Assembly (NCBI GenBank): GCA_944386335.1
Contig: CALXAQ010000075.1
Location: 1-10,059, forward strand
Direction: 5' to 3'
DNA from: an uncultured Clostridia bacterium
Lineage (GTDB): Bacteria; Bacillota; Clostridia; TANB77; CAG-508
DNA: 10,059 bases
The notes under the pieces are model-generated. The model was not told the DNA's origin, did no database searches, and saw only the letters and a list, made by a program, of their open reading frames with translations. A program made the translations under genes and the position numbers. Below are positions 1 through 6,639 of the stretch, one piece after another (the stretch's first letter is position 1; every line of letters begins with the position of its first letter).

Positions 1-2692
1 CTTCTCCATCGCCTGGTAAATCTCCTTCCCCTTCATCTGGTTTTTCTGGGACATCTGGATTCTCTTCTGATATTTCTATGTTGAAACTTACTTGTGCTTG
101 ATTTCCAGCTTCGTCTACAGCAATAATGGTATACCTGCCATTTTCTTCTATACTTGCTCCTAACTTATAGCTTGTAACTATTTGTCCATCTTTATATAAG
201 GTCACTTCTTTTAGATTTGCATCTTGCACAGAAGGTGTTACTTTTTCACCATAAGTTTTTCCTTCTTCTACACCAGTAATAGTAGGTGGAGTAGTATCTT
301 CTTCCGGCTTTTCTTCTTGTATTTCCGTTACTTCTAAAATAGATACTGTTTCATTTCCCACTGAATCTTTTGCATATACAGTATAAATTCCATTTGCTAA
401 GATTCCAAAAGTAGCTGTAGCTATTTTATCTTGTTTTATTAACTCTATTTCTCTGCCTTGTTCTTCAAAATAATCTATATTCTGTCTTCCCACCTCTATT
501 TTTGCTTGTTCAATAGAAGAAGCGTTATCTTCTATGGTAAGAGTTACTTCTACTTTTGTTCCATTATCTACTAAATTCTTTTCCATAGTAATGATTGGCG
601 GTGTTGTATCTTCAGGAGGGACTGGCTCCTCCTCATCAATATTAGTTACTTCAAATACTTTTACTGTTTCATTTCCTGCTACATCTTTAGCATAAATGGT
701 ATAAAAACCATTTTCACTTACTGTAGTATTGGCTGTTATTTCTTTTTGTCCTTCTGGAATATTCGTATCTGTTCCATTATTTTGAAAATAGCTAACATCT
801 TGTTTTCCCTGTGCCATTTTTATATTTTCTATGCTAGTTACTTGCTCTGTTACAGTTATATCCACATTTACTGTTTGTTCTTCCGTAACTTCGGAAAGTT
901 GAACCGTAATACTAGGCGCTGTTTTATCGATGCTAAAATGTACAGTTGTTTCATTTCCTGCTTCATCTCTTGCTGTTAATGTATAATTACCATCTTCTGT
1001 AATTGGTGTTTGATTGGTATAGGCTATTTCTTCCCCGTCTTTTATCAAGATAATTTCTTTTAAGTGTTCGTCTGTAACTTCTGGCACAACCTGTTCTTGA
1101 TAAATACTTCCTTCTGTTACTCCTGTAATAATAGGTTTTTCCCCATCTATCTCTGGCGTCTCATCTATATTTGTAACCGTGATTGTCTCTACTGTTTCAT
1201 TTCCATTATTATCTATGGCATAAACTGTATAAGTACCCGTTTTGGTAATTAAAAATTCTGTTTGTATTATCTTTCCAATTGTATCTGTTTCTATTTGAGT
1301 ACCATTTGTTTCGAAGAATGCTGTATCTCTTTCTCCCTCTGCCCATTTTATTCTTCTAATATACGCATCTAGACCTCTTACCACTACATCAATCTGCTTT
1401 GGGTTTGTTTCGTTTTGTGATAGAAAAATAATTGGCACTTGTGGTGGAAGTGGCTCATCTATTCCTATGATAGTTTTTGTATATAAATAAGTATACCCAT
1501 CTTCATCTTTTACGTACACATTAACCGTACTATTTTGAGATAATGTATAGCTAGCAGTTACTGTTTTTCCCTCTGTAATAGGAAGATTTTCTCCATTCTC
1601 TTCAAAATATGCTAAATCGATATCCTCTCCTAAAGCTATTTTCATTTCTACAATATTCGCCATTGTATTCGTTGCTGTAATTTGTAATTCTGCCGGATTA
1701 TTTTCATCTTGTGTAATTTCTACATTCATTACTTTTTCTTGGGTAGTAAAACGTTTTTGTGACATTTTTTGATAACCCGCTTCATCTGCTACATAAATAA
1801 TATAAGTTCCATCCTCTGGAACAGTATAATTTGCAGTTACTTCCTTGCCAGGAGTAATAGGAATTATCGTTCCTTTTGTTTCAAAATCCGTAAAATCATT
1901 AATATCTTCCGCTTTTGCTATTTTCAAAGAAACAATAGGAGAAATAGCATCTGTTACTTTGATTTGAATATTTCTATTCTCATCCATTTCAGAAACCTCT
2001 AGGGTAATAGGTGTTTTTTGGCTTGCCAAATAAATCTGACTAATGACACTATTGCCATATTCGTCTTCTACATAAACAGCATATAACCCTTCCTCTGTTA
2101 ATTCTGTATAAGTAATATCTACTTCTTGACTTGGTGTATGTGAAATAGTTGTTCCTTGTGTAGAAAAATCCACAGTATCACTATAGTTTTCTTTTTTTGC
2201 TATCTTAATGGTGGTAATGTTCCCTATAGTACTGCTTGCTTTAATATGTAAATGCAAAGGATTGCCTTCTATCTGCTCTAATGTTATTTGAGGTAAATCT
2301 GCTGGGTTTTGAATTGTAATTCTATTTAAGAAGCGATCTCCATGTTCATTTTTTGCATATACGGTATAAGGTCCATATCCATCTAATAGAAAAGATTCTT
2401 CCACTCTCTGACTTGGAGTAATTGAAAATGTAATGACATCACTATTATTTCCTTCAAAATATTCAATTTCTTCTAGTGTAATATATTTATGTACATACTT
2501 TAATTCTATAATGTTGTACTTACTATCTGTTGCTAAAATATCAATTTGATTTCTATTAGTAGAATTTCTACTTAAAGTAACCTTTAAACTAATATCTTCA
2601 TCATTTGCAAAATTAATTGTTGGCAATACCAGTTGTATAACTAATAAAAATACAATCATCCATGCCATTATTTTCTTGTTATTGATTTTCAT
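1..2692 (-). CDS. Large secreted surface protein with tandem Ig-like repeats (C-terminus off window)
   Basis: The frame is open without a stop for 897 codons from the ATG at 2692 to the left edge, and continues beyond it. The start is supported by AAAGGA at 2705-2710. Residues 1-29 form a signal peptide: KINNKK, a hydrophobic stretch (about 9-26), then a probable cut after NFA. From about residue 33 the protein is nine consecutive Ig-like units. Seven are long (about 92-105 residues) and typically contain IKxAxGxxDxxYFExxG followed by GTYTVYAxDxxGNETV. Two are short (about 73-75 residues) with ITGVxEG...VTDxxLKE...DGNYTLxARDEAGN. An acidic, Pro/Gly-rich linker begins near base 70. Such repeats are known as extracellular stalk modules in Bacillota surface proteins. 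An adhesin or stalk role is inference, and no enzymatic or anchoring domain (LPXTG, SLH) is visible. Its own promoter suggests a single-gene unit. Confidence 0.9.
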   Translation of the reverse strand, partial: MKINNKKIMAWMIVFLLVIQLVLPTINFANDEDISLKVTLSRNSTNRNQIDILATDSKYNIIELKYVHKYITLEEIEYFEGNNSDVITFSITPSQRVEESFLLDGYGPYTVYAKNEHGDRFLNRITIQNPADLPQITLEQIEGNPLHLHIKASSTIGNITTIKIAKKENYSDTVDFSTQGTTISHTPSQEVDITYTELTEEGLYAVYVEDEYGNSVISQIYLASQKTPITLEVSEMDENRNIQIKVTDAISPIVSLKIAKAEDINDFTDFETKGTIIPITPGKEVTANYTVPEDGTYIIYVADEAGYQKMSQKRFTTQEKVMNVEITQDENNPAELQITATNTMANIVEMKIALGEDIDLAYFEENGENLPITEGKTVTASYTLSQNSTVNVYVKDEDGYTYLYTKTIIGIDEPLPPQVPIIFLSQNETNPKQIDVVVRGLDAYIRRIKWAEGERDTAFFETNGTQIETDTIGKIIQTEFLITKTGTYTVYAIDNNGNETVETITVTNIDETPEIDGEKPIITGVTEGSIYQEQVVPEVTDEHLKEIILIKDGEEIAYTNQTPITEDGNYTLTARDEAGNETTVHFSIDKTAPSITVQLSEVTEEQTVNVDITVTEQVTSIENIKMAQGKQDVSYFQNNGTDTNIPEGQKEITANTTVSENGFYTIYAKDVAGNETVKVFEVTNIDEEEPVPPEDTTPPIITMEKNLVDNGTKVEVTLTIEDNASSIEQAKIEVGRQNIDYFEEQGREIELIKQDKIATATFGILANGIYTVYAKDSVGNETVSILEVTEIQEEKPEEDTTPPTITGVEEGKTYGEKVTPSVQDANLKEVTLYKDGQIVTSYKLGASIEENGRYTIIAVDEAGNQAQVSFNIEISEENPDVPEKPDEGEGDLPGDGE
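71..2596 (-). repeat. Nine tandem Ig-like protein repeats of two types
   Basis: Approximate unit boundaries in order of translation are 2596-2294, 2293-2018, 2017-1739, 1738-1445, 1444-1142 (long type), 1141-923 (short), 922-608 and 607-296 (long), and 295-71 (short). The units are diverged in DNA but alike in protein. The word encoding GNETV, ACTGTTTCATTTCC on the plus strand, is identical at 345-358, 663-676 and 1191-1204. The more C-terminal units share more (VTNIDE linkers, TTPP unit starts) than the first ones, which suggests later duplication there. Confidence 0.85.
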
Positions 2693-2723
2693 AGTTTTAA
2701 CACATCCTTTCTGTGAGAATGGT

Positions 2724-2752
2724 ATTATATCACACATTTATTTAAAATTCCA
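2724..2752 (-). promoter_or_regulatory. Probable promoter of the surface-protein gene
   Basis: On the minus strand a perfect TATAAT lies at 2729-2724. A weak -35 candidate (TGGAAT, 3 of 6 matches) sits 17 bp upstream. Transcription would start near 2717, leaving a leader of about 25 nt before the ATG at 2692. Confidence 0.5.
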
Positions 2753-2771
2753 TATACCATAGCAATTTTTT

Positions 2772-2805
2772 AAGCCCTTTTGAGTTTTTATCCTCAAAAG
2801 GGCTT
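2772..2805. terminator. Strong hairpin between genes, orientation ambiguous
   Basis: AAGCCCTTTTGAG (2772-2784) and CTCAAAAGGGCTT (2793-2805) form a perfect 13-bp stem with an 8-nt loop. It lies just after the stop of the minus-strand gene at 2840, where a terminator is expected. However, the short T-run (TTTTGT) follows it on the plus strand, while on the minus strand it is followed by an A-run. It ends upstream of the surface-gene promoter, so it is not part of that leader. Confidence 0.45.
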
Positions 2806-2809
2806 TTGT

Positions 2810-2829
2810 AAATTCTTATTTAAGAATTT
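2810..2829. repeat. AT-rich perfect palindrome
   Basis: AAATTCTT and AAGAATTT flank a 4-base ATTT centre. The palindrome lies 10 bp past the stop of the unknown gene and 4 bp from the larger hairpin at 2772-2805. Its composition makes a weak stem. It may be an accessory part of the transcription end region; no protein-binding motif is recognised. Confidence 0.4.
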
Positions 2830-2839
2830 CATTGGAGAA

Positions 2840-3259
2840 TCACAGTCTTTTGTAGGCTGGATATACTCTCTTTTCAATGCTTAAATTCTTTTGGTCAATT
2901 AAGTATTCTACATTTGGTTCTACCGAACATTTGATGTCCTTACCGTCAAGCAATCCTTCGTAAAAACCAGAAGAACGTGTAATGCTAATGATAACTTTCC
3001 TTCCAAATGCCCCTTTTCTTTTTAGATAAGGATTATCCGTTCCTCCCATGATTTTTAATATTTTTTCATAGGCGCTTTTTTTCACTTTCTCCGGCTCTGT
3101 TTTAATCTTTTTCTCCCAATATTCCTCCTCTTCGGTATTTTCCATAGCAGTAGCCTTCCAAAATTGTAAGCTTTCTAAATATTTCCGGCTTACTATACTT
3201 GCGAACCGCTCTGCCACCTGATTTACTGTGTTACCTGAAAAAATAATTTCCTTGTGCAT
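2840..3259 (-). CDS. Uncharacterised 139-residue protein
   Basis: I do not recognise this protein. The start is well supported, with GGAGG about 6 nt before the ATG at 3259 and a good promoter at 3309-3336. It has no signal peptide or membrane segment, so it is probably cytoplasmic. The N-terminal half is helix-like and charged: QVAERFASIVSRKYLESLQ, then an acidic EEEEYWEKK stretch and a lysine-rich stretch around residues 50-65. The C-terminal half looks more beta-like, with RKVIISITRSSGFYEGLLDG and a second strand-rich piece ending in KRVYPAYKRL. Codon use matches the neighbours. It appears to be transcribed alone, divergent from the pseudouridine synthase. No function is proposed. Confidence 0.8.
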   Translation of the reverse strand: MHKEIIFSGNTVNQVAERFASIVSRKYLESLQFWKATAMENTEEEEYWEKKIKTEPEKVKKSAYEKILKIMGGTDNPYLKRKGAFGRKVIISITRSSGFYEGLLDGKDIKCSVEPNVEYLIDQKNLSIEKRVYPAYKRL

Positions 3260-3308
3260 TTCTTCCTCCTTCTTCTAACAATAGCTTTTTGCTATATATG
3301 TAGCACCT

Positions 3309-3336
3309 ATTATAGCACTTTTTTGTTTGTTTTCAA
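3309..3336 (-). promoter_or_regulatory. Promoter of the 139-residue gene
   Basis: On the minus strand TTGAAA (3336-3331) is followed after 16 bp by TATAAT (3314-3309), with a TGC extended -10 just before it. The leader to the ATG at 3259 would be about 43 nt and contains a small ATAGC/GCTAT hairpin. Confidence 0.7.
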
Positions 3337-3357
3337 GTAGTTTACTCATCTTTTTCC

Positions 3358-3385
3358 TTGCCATTTTAGAAATTTATGCTAAAAT
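3358..3385 (+). promoter_or_regulatory. Promoter of the RluA-family gene
   Basis: TTGCCA (3358-3363), a 16-bp spacer and TAAAAT (3380-3385) with a TGC extended -10. It lies 29 bp upstream of the ATG and just before GGAGG at 3403-3407. It is back-to-back with the minus-strand promoter at 3309-3336. Confidence 0.65.
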
Positions 3386-3414
3386 AGAGCAAATATGCAT
3401 GAGGAGGAAAAAAT

Positions 3415-4308
3415 ATGACACTTATATACACAGTAAAGCAAAGTTCCTATACTACTGTAAAAGAAGTACTGCTTTCGCATTTTGACATTTCTCATCGATT
3501 ACTGACTAAGTTAAAACGAGAAAATGCTATTTTATTAAATCATGTTCCTTGCTTTGTCAATGAGAAAATTTGTGAGGGAGATAGAATAGAGGTTTGTATG
3601 GATTATGTAGAAGAAAATGATAATATTATTCCTACTCCTATGCCCTTATCTATATTAAAAGAAACAGAAGGGTATCTTATTGTAAATAAACCCGCTCATA
3701 TACCTGTTCATCCTTCTTGTTATCATTTTGCAGATACTTTATCTAATGGAATTCGCTTTTATTTTGATTCTATTGATTTAAAAAAGAAAATAAGACCTGT
3801 CAATCGCCTTGATGCAGATACTACTGGTATTGTTATTTTTGCTAAAAATGAGTATATCCAAGAGAATTTTATTAGACAAATGAAACAAAATACTTTTCAA
3901 AAATATTATTTAGCTATTACAGAAGGTTTTTGGGAGAAGAAAAAAGGAAGTATTGATAAACCAATTGCTAGAAAAGAAGGTAGCATTATGGAGCGAGAAA
4001 TCTCCCCTTTAGGAGAAAGTGCCATTACACATTATGAAGTATTACAGGAATATACATTGCAAGATATGCCTATTTCTATTCTTTTATGCAAGCTTGAAAC
4101 TGGTAGAACTCATCAAATTCGCGTGCATTTATCTTCCATGGGACATCCTCTTTTAGGAGATAGTCTTTATGGAGGTAATACCAATTGGATAGGTAGACAA
4201 GCATTACATAGTTATCAGATAGAATTTTTAGACCCTATTACTCATAAAAAAGAAAAAATACAGGCTCCTATCCCTGAGGATATGCTGTATTTCTTACAAA
4301 ATATATGA
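3415..4308 (+). CDS. RluA-family RNA pseudouridine synthase
   Basis: The enzyme isomerises uridine to pseudouridine in structured RNA (23S rRNA or tRNA); it acts in the cytoplasm without cofactor. Residues 1-65 resemble the S4-like RNA-binding part (ISHRLLTKLKRENAILLN...EGDRIEV), and the catalytic domain spans about 80-297. The RluA signature is present as NRLDADTTG (130-138), with catalytic Asp133. GRTHQIRVHL (230-239) is the conserved motif near the C-terminus, followed by GHPLLGDSLYG. Variations from the usual HRLDxxTSG are Asn for His and Thr for Ser, both tolerable. Its 297 residues fit the RluA/RluD size, and GGAGG 7 nt upstream fixes the start. The target site cannot be read from sequence, so RluA, RluC or RluD are not distinguished. 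Its last codons are antisense to the proposed rnpB terminator. Confidence 0.93.
   Translation: MTLIYTVKQSSYTTVKEVLLSHFDISHRLLTKLKRENAILLNHVPCFVNEKICEGDRIEVCMDYVEENDNIIPTPMPLSILKETEGYLIVNKPAHIPVHPSCYHFADTLSNGIRFYFDSIDLKKKIRPVNRLDADTTGIVIFAKNEYIQENFIRQMKQNTFQKYYLAITEGFWEKKKGSIDKPIARKEGSIMEREISPLGESAITHYEVLQEYTLQDMPISILLCKLETGRTHQIRVHLSSMGHPLLGDSLYGGNTNWIGRQALHSYQIEFLDPITHKKEKIQAPIPEDMLYFLQNI
4246..4292 (-). terminator. Probable rnpB terminator inside the opposite-strand coding sequence
   Basis: On the minus strand AAATACAG (4292-4285) pairs with CTGTATTT (4263-4256). Inside it a smaller TATCC/GGATA hairpin can form. A tract of six T, one C and six T follows (4258-4246). It begins about 15 nt past the mature 3' end of rnpB and lies wholly within codons 278-293 of the RluA-family gene. 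The hairpin-plus-U-tract form fits an intrinsic terminator, which would leave a short 3' trailer on rnpB. Confidence 0.6.
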
Positions 4309-4668
4309 GAAGTAAATCTATAAGCCGGGTTCTGTCGTGAATAGTCATTTATCTACTCCCTATATCACTATAGGGCTCAAAGCCACCATAATAAACGAAA
4401 AAGAAAAAAGCGAGCAACTTATTTTCTTTTTTATCACGGTGTTGCTCCAGATGGGGTTTACATAGCCTTCTCTTGTCACCAAAAGAAGCGGTGAGCTCTT
4501 ACCTCACCTTTTCACCCTTACCTCCCAAAAAGAGGCGGTTCTTTTCTGTTGCACTTTCCTTAAGGTTACCCTCACTAGACGTTATCTAGCATCCCTGCTC
4601 TATGGAGCCCGGACTTTCCTCGTACGCTGTCTTTCGACCCTGCTATACGCGACTATTCAATTTACTCC
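4308..4668 (-). ncRNA. rnpB: RNase P RNA (A-type)
   Basis: Catalytic RNA subunit of RNase P, which trims the 5' leaders of tRNA precursors with the RnpA protein. On the minus strand the hallmarks occur in order: GAGGAAAGTCCGGGCTCC near the 5' end, AGGGTGAAAAGGTGAGGTAAG and GAGCTCACCG in the middle, AAACCCCATCTGGAGCAA, and ACGACAGAACCCGGCTTATAG at the 3' end. The ends pair as P1 (GGAGTAAATT with GATTTACTTC), and GAATAGTC pairs with GACTATTC as P2. The length of about 361 nt is normal, and the layout resembles the A type rather than the Bacillus B type. The 3' end falls on the last base of the convergent RluA-family stop codon, so there is no spacer between the two genes. End positions are inferred from P1, to within a few bases. 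Confidence 0.95.
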
Positions 4669-4674
4669 TTTTTT

Positions 4675-4703
4675 ATTGTAATATGTTTTGGGCTTTTTGT
4701 CAA
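4675..4703 (-). promoter_or_regulatory. rnpB promoter
   Basis: On the minus strand a perfect TTGACA (4703-4698) is followed after 17 bp by TACAAT (4680-4675). The predicted start about 7 nt later coincides with the first base of the P1 helix near 4668. This agreement supports both the promoter and the RNA 5' end. Confidence 0.85.
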
Positions 4704-4747
4704 TTTTGGAAGAAAAATTTTTTATCTTATGTTTCTTATCATAACCT

Positions 4748-5680
4748 TTATGAAAAATCTAAATATTGCATATTTTCCATCAAATTTTCATATTTTACAT
4801 AAAAAACTTCTTTATCTTTTAATGCAACAGCACTATTTAATTCATTTAGCAATACATAACTTTTGCTAAGTTTGTTCTGCATATTTTCATTTTGCAAACT
4901 TTGACCCACAATACTAGAAAAATATTCTTGTGCTTTTGTCATCTGTGTTGGAATTTCTTCCCATTTCTCCTGTTCTACTAAAACACTGCAGGCTAAAATA
5001 TGAGATTTTGTGCGATATAAATTTACTTGCTCTGTTTTCTCTGTTAAAATACCTTCTGCATAAAGAGGAATATAACTATATAAATTAGCCAATACTATTA
5101 ATGCATCATTTTTGTTTTCTTCTTTCACCTTTATCATTAAATTATCCATTTCTGAACTAAAGGCTAGTATGTCCTCATTTTTTACATTTTGTGTAGCATG
5201 TAAATCTACTAAAAAACTAGTCCAACTAGAATAAAGTAGCTCTGTATCCAATCTTAATGTTTCCCAATCAATGGTATTAGTTTTAGTAGTATCTAACGTG
5301 CTTTGCTCTTTTAAACTAAATTTTACATTACTCTCACTACTTTCGCTTTGTACATTTTCATTAGATTTTTGTCCACCTGAACTAGAAGTAGAACTTTGCT
5401 CTCCGGTATTAGTATTCAATTGGCTATTTTGTTCGTTGGACTGCTCCTTACTAGAAGATGCTTGTTCCTTCGTAATCACATAATCGGCTAAATTAATCCC
5501 CGTTAGCTGATAACTCATAGATAAAATACTATCATCCATATAGGAAAGTTCTGCTTTTATCTTCTCTTTGATATCTGTTTCAGATTGTTTGCCAAAACCA
5601 GAAATAGAAAAAAATAGAACGGCAAAAAACACAAGAACGATAAGAATAATTCCTACATTTTTCCATATACTCTTTTTCAT
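4748..5680 (-). CDS. Membrane-anchored protein of unknown function
   Basis: I do not recognise the family. With the start at 5680 the protein has 310 residues. MKKSIWKN is followed by one hydrophobic helix at about 9-27 with no clear cleavage site, so it is probably a signal anchor with the rest outside the cell. Residues 31-70 look helical. Residues 71-119 are a Ser/Asn/Gln/Glu linker (SSSKEQSNEQNSQ, STSSSGGQKSNEN). Residues 135-310 are a mostly helical domain (ETLRLDTELLYSSWTSFL, IVLANLYSYIPLYAEGI, YVLLNELNSAVALKDKEVF) without Cys-rich or catalytic motifs. An ATG two codons upstream (5686) is only 1 nt from GGAG, while the ATG at 5680 is 7 nt from it, so 5680 is preferred. The gene precedes rnpB on the same strand, but rnpB has its own promoter. 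Confidence 0.85.
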   Translation of the reverse strand: MKKSIWKNVGIILIVLVFFAVLFFSISGFGKQSETDIKEKIKAELSYMDDSILSMSYQLTGINLADYVITKEQASSSKEQSNEQNSQLNTNTGEQSSTSSSGGQKSNENVQSESSESNVKFSLKEQSTLDTTKTNTIDWETLRLDTELLYSSWTSFLVDLHATQNVKNEDILAFSSEMDNLMIKVKEENKNDALIVLANLYSYIPLYAEGILTEKTEQVNLYRTKSHILACSVLVEQEKWEEIPTQMTKAQEYFSSIVGQSLQNENMQNKLSKSYVLLNELNSAVALKDKEVFYVKYENLMENMQYLDFS

Positions 5681-5686
5681 ACACAT

Positions 5687-5694
5687 TCTCCTTT
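5687..5694 (-). promoter_or_regulatory. RBS that decides the start of the membrane protein
   Basis: AAAGGAGA on the minus strand. GGAG is 7 nt from the ATG at 5680 but only 1 nt from the ATG at 5686. Only the downstream start has workable spacing. Confidence 0.75.
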
Positions 5695-5716
5695 AAAAAT
5701 AGTATGCATAAAAAAA

Positions 5717-5745
5717 TTGCATTTTATTCCTTGTATAGTTATAAA
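5717..5745 (+). promoter_or_regulatory. Possible promoter of the 105-residue gene
   Basis: TTGCAT (5717-5722), a 17-bp spacer and TATAAA (5740-5745), about 42 bp before the ATG at 5788. The region is extremely A/T-rich, so chance matches are likely. An ATGCA/TGCAT inverted repeat (5704-5722) overlaps the -35. Confidence 0.35.
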
Positions 5746-5787
5746 AAAATATAAAATACTAAGATTAAAAAAATAAAGGAGAAAAAC

Positions 5788-6105
5788 ATGTATACAATTG
5801 TTAGATTATACAGTAATGTAGAAAATGAAATTGCTCGTTTTTTGCAAAAATTTTATCAAAATAGTGAGGAAAATACTCAAAAAAATACGTCTTCTCCTCT
5901 TAACTTATCTAAAGATACGTTAGAATGGGAACACGTATATGAAAACCCTATAGAAATAGCAGACATTATTGGTATTTTTGCCGAAAATAGTCAAAATTAT
6001 CCTATCAACATGTGGATTAGCATGGATAAAGATATTTTTATTAATGTAACAGAGCAAAATGCCGATGAAATTATACGCTATCTTTATGAGCGTTTTCCCT
6101 ATTAA
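5788..6105 (+). CDS. Uncharacterised 105-residue protein
   Basis: A small acidic, probably cytoplasmic protein that I do not assign to a family. AAAGGAG 7-8 nt before the ATG supports the start. The N-terminus (MYTIVRLYSNVENEIARFLQKFY) is a strand followed by a helix. Then comes a polar stretch (about 26-45, NSEENTQKNTSS), and the C-terminal half reads IADIIGIFAENSQNYPINMWISMDKDIFINVTEQNADEIIRYLYERFPY. That pattern looks like an alpha/beta fold ending in a helix. It has no signal peptide, membrane segment or metal-binding cluster. It is divergent from the membrane protein across about 100 bp and convergent with dtd, with 38 bp between stops and no evident terminator. Confidence 0.8.
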   Translation: MYTIVRLYSNVENEIARFLQKFYQNSEENTQKNTSSPLNLSKDTLEWEHVYENPIEIADIIGIFAENSQNYPINMWISMDKDIFINVTEQNADEIIRYLYERFPY

Positions 6106-6143
6106 ACTTTGTCAATTTTTCGTTTTCTAGATATTTTGCACAT

Positions 6144-6587
6144 TTAAGCTTCTTTTTCTAATAGAATGGTAACTGGACCATCATTAATTAATTCTACTTG
6201 CATATCCGCTCCAAAAATACCATGTTGAACCTCTATTCCTTGCTTTTTGCACTCTTCCATACAATATTCATACAAAGCATTTGCCTTTTCTGGTTTAGCA
6301 GCCCCTATAAAACTTGGCCTATTCCCTCCTGAACAATCCGCATATAGAGTAAACTGAGAAACCATTAAAAGACTACCTTGTATATCTTTTAAAGCCAAAT
6401 TCATCTTTCCATTTTCATCTTCAAACACACGCAATTTAATTAATTTTTGTACCAAATAATCTGCAACTTCCTCTGTATCATTTGGTCCTACTCCTACCAA
6501 TACCAAAAAACCTTTTTCTATCTCTCCAGTTGTTTCTCCATCCACTGTCACTTTTGCTTTTTTTACTCTTTGTATCAAAAACCTCAT
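6144..6587 (-). CDS. dtd: D-aminoacyl-tRNA deacylase (DTD)
   Basis: This enzyme removes D-amino acids (and glycine mischarged on tRNA-Ala) from tRNA, a chirality proofreading step in the cytoplasm; it works as a homodimer. The whole 147-residue protein is one DTD domain of usual length. It carries the two family signatures: SQFTLYAD (77-84), followed by GNRPSF (88-93), and NDGPVT (135-140), which corresponds to the cross-subunit Gly-cisPro motif. The start MRFLIQRVKKAKVTVDG is typical, with AAAGGAAA about 8-9 nt upstream. It is the last gene of the der-plsY-gpsA-dtd row, 52 bp after gpsA; co-transcription is likely but interrupted by a palindrome at 6608-6634. No change in key residues is seen. 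Confidence 0.95.
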   Translation of the reverse strand: MRFLIQRVKKAKVTVDGETTGEIEKGFLVLVGVGPNDTEEVADYLVQKLIKLRVFEDENGKMNLALKDIQGSLLMVSQFTLYADCSGGNRPSFIGAAKPEKANALYEYCMEECKKQGIEVQHGIFGADMQVELINDGPVTILLEKEA

Positions 6588-6607
6588 TTTCTATTTTTCC
6601 TTTCCAT

Positions 6608-6634
6608 GCAATTTAAGGAACGTCCCTAAATTGC
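6608..6634. repeat. REP-like palindrome between gpsA and dtd
   Basis: An 11-bp stem with one mismatch: GCAATTTAAGG pairs with CCCTAAATTGC around a 5-base AACGT loop. It starts 5 bp after the gpsA stop. Neither side carries a T-run, so it is not an intrinsic terminator. The core (GGAACGTCCC type) resembles dispersed GGGACG-containing palindromes of Firmicutes genomes; that assignment is from memory. Confidence 0.6.
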
Positions 6635-6639
6635 GAAGT

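Noticed and set aside
746..2002. Several plus-strand open frames (for example at 746-979, 1064-1252, 1769-2002)
   Set aside because: They are antisense to the continuous surface-protein frame, rich in Cys/Phe/Tyr/Ile as expected from the reverse of Glu/Lys/Asn/Thr codons, and lack ribosome binding sites.
1..2692. A CRISPR or minisatellite array suggested by the recurring ACTGTTTCATTTCC word
   Set aside because: Spacing is irregular (about 320-530 bp) and every copy encodes GNETV in the same frame of a repetitive protein.
4320..4640. Riboswitch or T-box in the gene-free stretch
   Set aside because: The conserved blocks (GAGGAAAGTCCGGGCTC, ACAGAACCCGGCTTATAG) are those of RNase P RNA.
4602..4802. 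A 66-codon plus-strand open frame
   Set aside because: It runs antisense through the 5' end of rnpB and its promoter; composition and context show no coding signal.
5695..5787. A promoter for the minus-strand membrane protein
   Set aside because: Only weak matches (TAAAAT or CATACT without a good -35) were found in a nearly pure A/T region, so none was annotated.
6106..6143. A bidirectional terminator between the 105-residue gene and dtd
   Set aside because: No inverted repeat with a stem longer than about 5 bp is visible.
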